Origin: an uncultured Bacteroidales bacterium | GTDB taxonomy: Bacteria > Bacteroidota > Bacteroidia > Bacteroidales > UBA932 | Direction: 5' to 3' | Assembly: GCA_944322815.1 (NCBI GenBank) | Contig: CALUQB010000001.1 | Coordinates: 107,054 to 171,053, forward strand | DNA: 64,000 nucleotides | Shown here: one piece after another, positions 61,994-64,000 of the stretch | How the letters are laid out: each line of letters begins with the position of its first letter | Position numbering within the stretch: the first letter of the stretch is position 1 | Translations under genes and position numbers: made by a program | Notes under the pieces: generated by a model | Seen by the model: only the letters and a program-made list of their open reading frames with translations | The model's database searches: none | Told to the model about the DNA's origin: nothing

Positions 61994-63379
61994 ATGGCTA
62001 ACAAGATACCCAGAGTCCCTGTGAGGGAGCAGGACCCGAAAGTCAGGGCTGCGAATTTTGAGGAAGTGTGCTACGGATACAATGAGGAAGAGGCGGTGCT
62101 GGAGGCTTCCAGATGCCTGCATTGCAAGAATCCGCGTTGTGTATCGGCATGTCCTGTTTCGGTGAAGATACCCGAGTTCATTGCCGCAGTGGCGGCACAT
62201 GATTTCGAAGCTGCCGCATCGGTGATCGCCGAGGATTCGTCTTTGCCGGCAGTGTGCGGCCGCGTATGTCCTCAGGAAACCCAGTGTGAGGGCAGTTGTA
62301 TCCTTGGAGTGAAAAGCGAGCCTGTGGCTATCGGCAAGCTCGAACGGTTCGTGGCGGACTGGTCCCGCAGCCAGGGGACGAAGAAAGTCGACAAGGCTCC
62401 TTCGAACGGACATAAGGTGGCAATAGTAGGCAGCGGTCCGGCAGGGCTGGCATGTGCTTACGATCTGGCCAAATGGGGATATGATGTGACGATATTCGAG
62501 GCTCTGCATAAACCTGGCGGAGTGCTGGAGTATGGAATACCGGAGTTCAGGCTGCCTAAGGAAAGGGTGGTGGCTGCCGAGATAGCGGATGTGAAGGCCA
62601 TGGGGGTCAAGATAGAAACGAATGTGGTCGTAGGCAGGACCGTGACGGTGGATTCCCTTATGGATAAAGAGGGTTTTTCAGCCGTGTTCATCGGTTCCGG
62701 AGCCGGACTTCCGCGCTTCATGAATATCCCCGGGGAGAATCTGAACGGAGTCTTTTCTGCAAATGAGTTCCTGACGAGAAACAATCTGATGGATGCGTAC
62801 AGGGATGATTATCTGACGCCTGTGATGCATGCGAAGAAAGTCGTGGTCGTGGGTGGAGGAAATGTGGCTATGGATGCGGCCCGCACGGCTCTTCGTCTGG
62901 GCGGTGAGGTGACTGTCGTTTACAGAAGGACAGAGGTGGAACTGCCTGCCCGCCGTGAGGAGGTTCATCATGCAAAAGAGGAGGGTGTGACTTTCATGAT
63001 GCTGTCGAATCCTGTCGAGATCATAGGTGATGAGAATGGATGGGTCAGCAGGATCAGATGTATCCGCATGGAGCTCGGCGAGCCTGACGAGAGCGGCAGA
63101 AGATCTCCAGTGCCTGTGCCGGGGTCCGAGTTCGAGATCGAGGCGGATTCTGTCATCATGGCGTTGGGTACTTCTCCTAATCCTTTGATAGCCAGAACTA
63201 CTTCCGGGTTGGAGACTACCCGTCGCGGTTGCCTGGTCGCTGATGAGGATGGAGTGACTACCAGACCTGGTGTGTTTGCCGGAGGTGATGCCGTGACAGG
63301 TGCTGCGACTGTCATTCTCGCGATGGGGGCGGGTCGTAAAGCGGCTGCAGCCATTGACAGATATGTGAAGGCGTTGTAA
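61994..63379 (+). CDS. nfnB: NfnB-like NADPH oxidoreductase (GltD family large subunit)
   Basis: The 461-residue protein has an N-terminal 4Fe-4S domain (CLHCKNPRCVSACPVS and CGRVCPQETQCEGSC), FAD-binding VGSGPAGLACAYDL, GGVLEYGIPEFRLPK, NADPH-binding VGGGNVAMDAARTA and C-terminal GVFAGGDAV. It pairs with the gene upstream as an NfnAB/SudAB complex, probably balancing NADH, NADPH and ferredoxin pools in an anaerobe. It is a clear homolog of the stand-alone protein at 24180-25520. A terminator hairpin follows at 63434. Confidence 0.9.
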   Translation: MANKIPRVPVREQDPKVRAANFEEVCYGYNEEEAVLEASRCLHCKNPRCVSACPVSVKIPEFIAAVAAHDFEAAASVIAEDSSLPAVCGRVCPQETQCEGSCILGVKSEPVAIGKLERFVADWSRSQGTKKVDKAPSNGHKVAIVGSGPAGLACAYDLAKWGYDVTIFEALHKPGGVLEYGIPEFRLPKERVVAAEIADVKAMGVKIETNVVVGRTVTVDSLMDKEGFSAVFIGSGAGLPRFMNIPGENLNGVFSANEFLTRNNLMDAYRDDYLTPVMHAKKVVVVGGGNVAMDAARTALRLGGEVTVVYRRTEVELPARREEVHHAKEEGVTFMMLSNPVEIIGDENGWVSRIRCIRMELGEPDESGRRSPVPVPGSEFEIEADSVIMALGTSPNPLIARTTSGLETTRRGCLVADEDGVTTRPGVFAGGDAVTGAATVILAMGAGRKAAAAIDRYVKAL

Positions 63380-63433
63380 TACGGTTTTTCGGATGCCGGC
63401 ACTTTCGTGTTCCGGTATCTTTCCGTTTCGTTA

Positions 63434-63466
63434 GGGATGACCCGAAAGTGAAGGTCATCCCGTTTT
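63434..63466 (+). terminator. Terminator of the nfnAB operon
   Basis: GGGATGACC (63434-63442) pairs with GGTCATCCC (63453-63461), followed by a G and five T. Confidence 0.78.
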
Positions 63467-63599
63467 TCATTGTTTTCCTTGAGGTTCGACTTTTGCTTTT
63501 CTTGCGAATATCCTATTCCCGGAGAGACCTTTTGGCCGTGTGGTCGTGTGTCCATGCATGCCGTTCCGGCAGATTTGCAATTTCCATCCCGCCCTCTCT

Positions 63600-63902
63600 C
63601 CGCTTTCTCCGCTTTCTCTGCTTTCTCCCTGCTTTCTTCTCGCTTCCTCCTCGCTTTCTCCCTGCTTTCTCCCTGCTTTCTCCCTGCTTCCTCCCTGCTT
63701 CCTTCCTGCTTCCTTCTCGCTTCCTTCTCGCTTCCTTCTCGCTTTCTCCCTGCTTTCTCCCTGCTTTCTCCCTGCTTTCTCCCTGCTTCCTTCCTGCTTC
63801 CTCCTCGCTTTCTCCCTGCTTCCTTCCCGCTTTCGCCCTGCTTCCTTTCCACCTCCTCCCCACCTCCTCCCCGCTTCCTCCCCGCTTCCTCCTCGCTTCC
63901 TT
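63600..63902. repeat. 11-bp tandem repeat tract, pyrimidine-rich
   Basis: About 27 units of the type GCTTTCTCCCT with variants GCTTCCTCCCT, GCTTCCTTCCT and GCTTCCTTCTC, after two initial 9-bp units. Almost every unit has a single purine, the G. Because 11 is not a multiple of 3, frames remain open on both strands as 11-residue repeats. Confidence 0.88.
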
Positions 63903-63905
63903 CCT

Positions 63906-63995
63906 GGACTAACAACGTTTCATGGCGAAAATGCGGTTAGTCCGTGTGAAATCCTCTGGACTAACAACGTTTCCGGGCGAAAGTGCGGTTAGTCC
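63906..63995. repeat. Two copies of a 38-bp hairpin repeat, 52-bp period, running to the window edge
   Basis: Copies at 63906-63943 and 63958-63995 share GGACTAAC...GTTAGTCC arms, with an inner TTTC/GAAA stem. They differ at a few loop positions (CATGG versus CCGGG, and A/G after the GAAA) while the stems are conserved. More copies may lie beyond the window. Confidence 0.85.
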
Positions 63996-64000
63996 GTGAA

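Larger units (their letters stand above)
63467..64000. other. Long non-coding tail with repeats
   Basis: No credible gene is seen in these 534 bp. It consists of about 120 bp of ordinary spacer, an 11-bp periodic tract (63600-63902) and two hairpin repeats (63906-63995). Open frames on both strands come from the repeat's low complexity. Confidence 0.7.

Noticed and set aside
62968-63915. 315-residue minus-strand ORF rich in Glu/Lys/Arg
   Set aside because: It runs through the 11-bp repeat tract and antisense to nfnB; the sequence is just the translated repeat with an 11-residue period, and other frames are equally open.
63448-63992. Plus-strand ORFs of about 150 residues rich in Leu/Ser/Phe/Pro
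   Set aside because: Low-complexity translation of the same 11-bp tract in three frames; no start-site signal or protein-like sequence.
63906-63995. Integron attC-like sites
   Set aside because: The arms GGACTAAC/GTTAGTCC do not fit the RYYYAAC/GTTRRRY core and no integrase is present in the window.
63906-64000. CRISPR array
   Set aside because: Only two repeats with a 14-bp interval and internal palindromic stems; no cas genes in the window.

Overview
The window looks like chromosomal DNA of a Bacteroidales bacterium with mid-range GC, probably host- or gut-associated. The signs are a SusC/SusD pair with an ECF sigma factor and FecR anti-sigma factor, many lipoproteins with MKK-type signal peptides, TAnnTTTG-type -7 promoter boxes, an arginine pathway built around a transcarbamylase acting on an N-acylated ornithine (argF'), and a lipid A cluster. 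No rRNA, tRNA, CRISPR array, insertion sequence or prophage was recognised.

Region 1 (1-14673, minus strand) is a polysaccharide utilisation locus (PUL). In transcription order it has an ECF sigma factor, two small accessory genes, FecR, a SusC with an STN signalling domain, SusD, a secreted endonuclease/exonuclease/phosphatase-fold (EEP) enzyme, a lipoprotein, a second EEP enzyme, another lipoprotein, and two tandem GH89 alpha-N-acetylglucosaminidases, the last cut by the window edge. The mix of alpha-GlcNAc hydrolases and phosphodiesterase-fold enzymes suggests a substrate carrying both alpha-GlcNAc and phosphodiesters. Region 2 (14739-19465, minus) is argH, mgsA, argE', argB and argF'. Region 3 (19582-29843) interrupts the arginine genes with two divergent TonB-receptor/thioredoxin-fold pairs flanking a GltD-like oxidoreductase and an EamA transporter. 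Region 4 (29925-33966, minus) is argD, argC, argG and a GNAT acyltransferase. The transcarbamylase has Pro at residue 90, which points to succinylated intermediates.

Region 5 (33967-40713) holds a structured spacer, a small conserved protein, a membrane zinc peptidase, alanine racemase with a palindromic promoter, a DJ-1 family protein, a metalloprotease-like lipoprotein lacking its catalytic Glu, and two tandem paralogous lipoproteins plus a decayed third copy. Region 6 (40714-49144) is housekeeping: rimP-nusA-infB (minus), then lpxD-lpxC-lpxA and a WbqC-like gene (plus). LpxC lacks the FabZ fusion usual in this phylum. Region 7 (49163-58361) has a FadL-like porin, a Ser/Arg-repeat lipoprotein, proS, a DUF3078 protein, tilS and sppA. 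Region 8 (58455-64000) has a TonB receptor next to a periplasmic HMA metal-binding protein, an NfnAB-like flavoprotein pair, then non-coding DNA with an 11-bp periodic tract and two copies of a 38-bp hairpin repeat.

Two secreted-protein genes (near 13850 and 27040) have their signal peptides knocked out of frame by one base in a homopolymer, and the SusC gene contains a run of nine C. These could be sequencing errors, decay, or slipped-strand phase variation. All functional statements rest on motifs read by eye; no database search was run.
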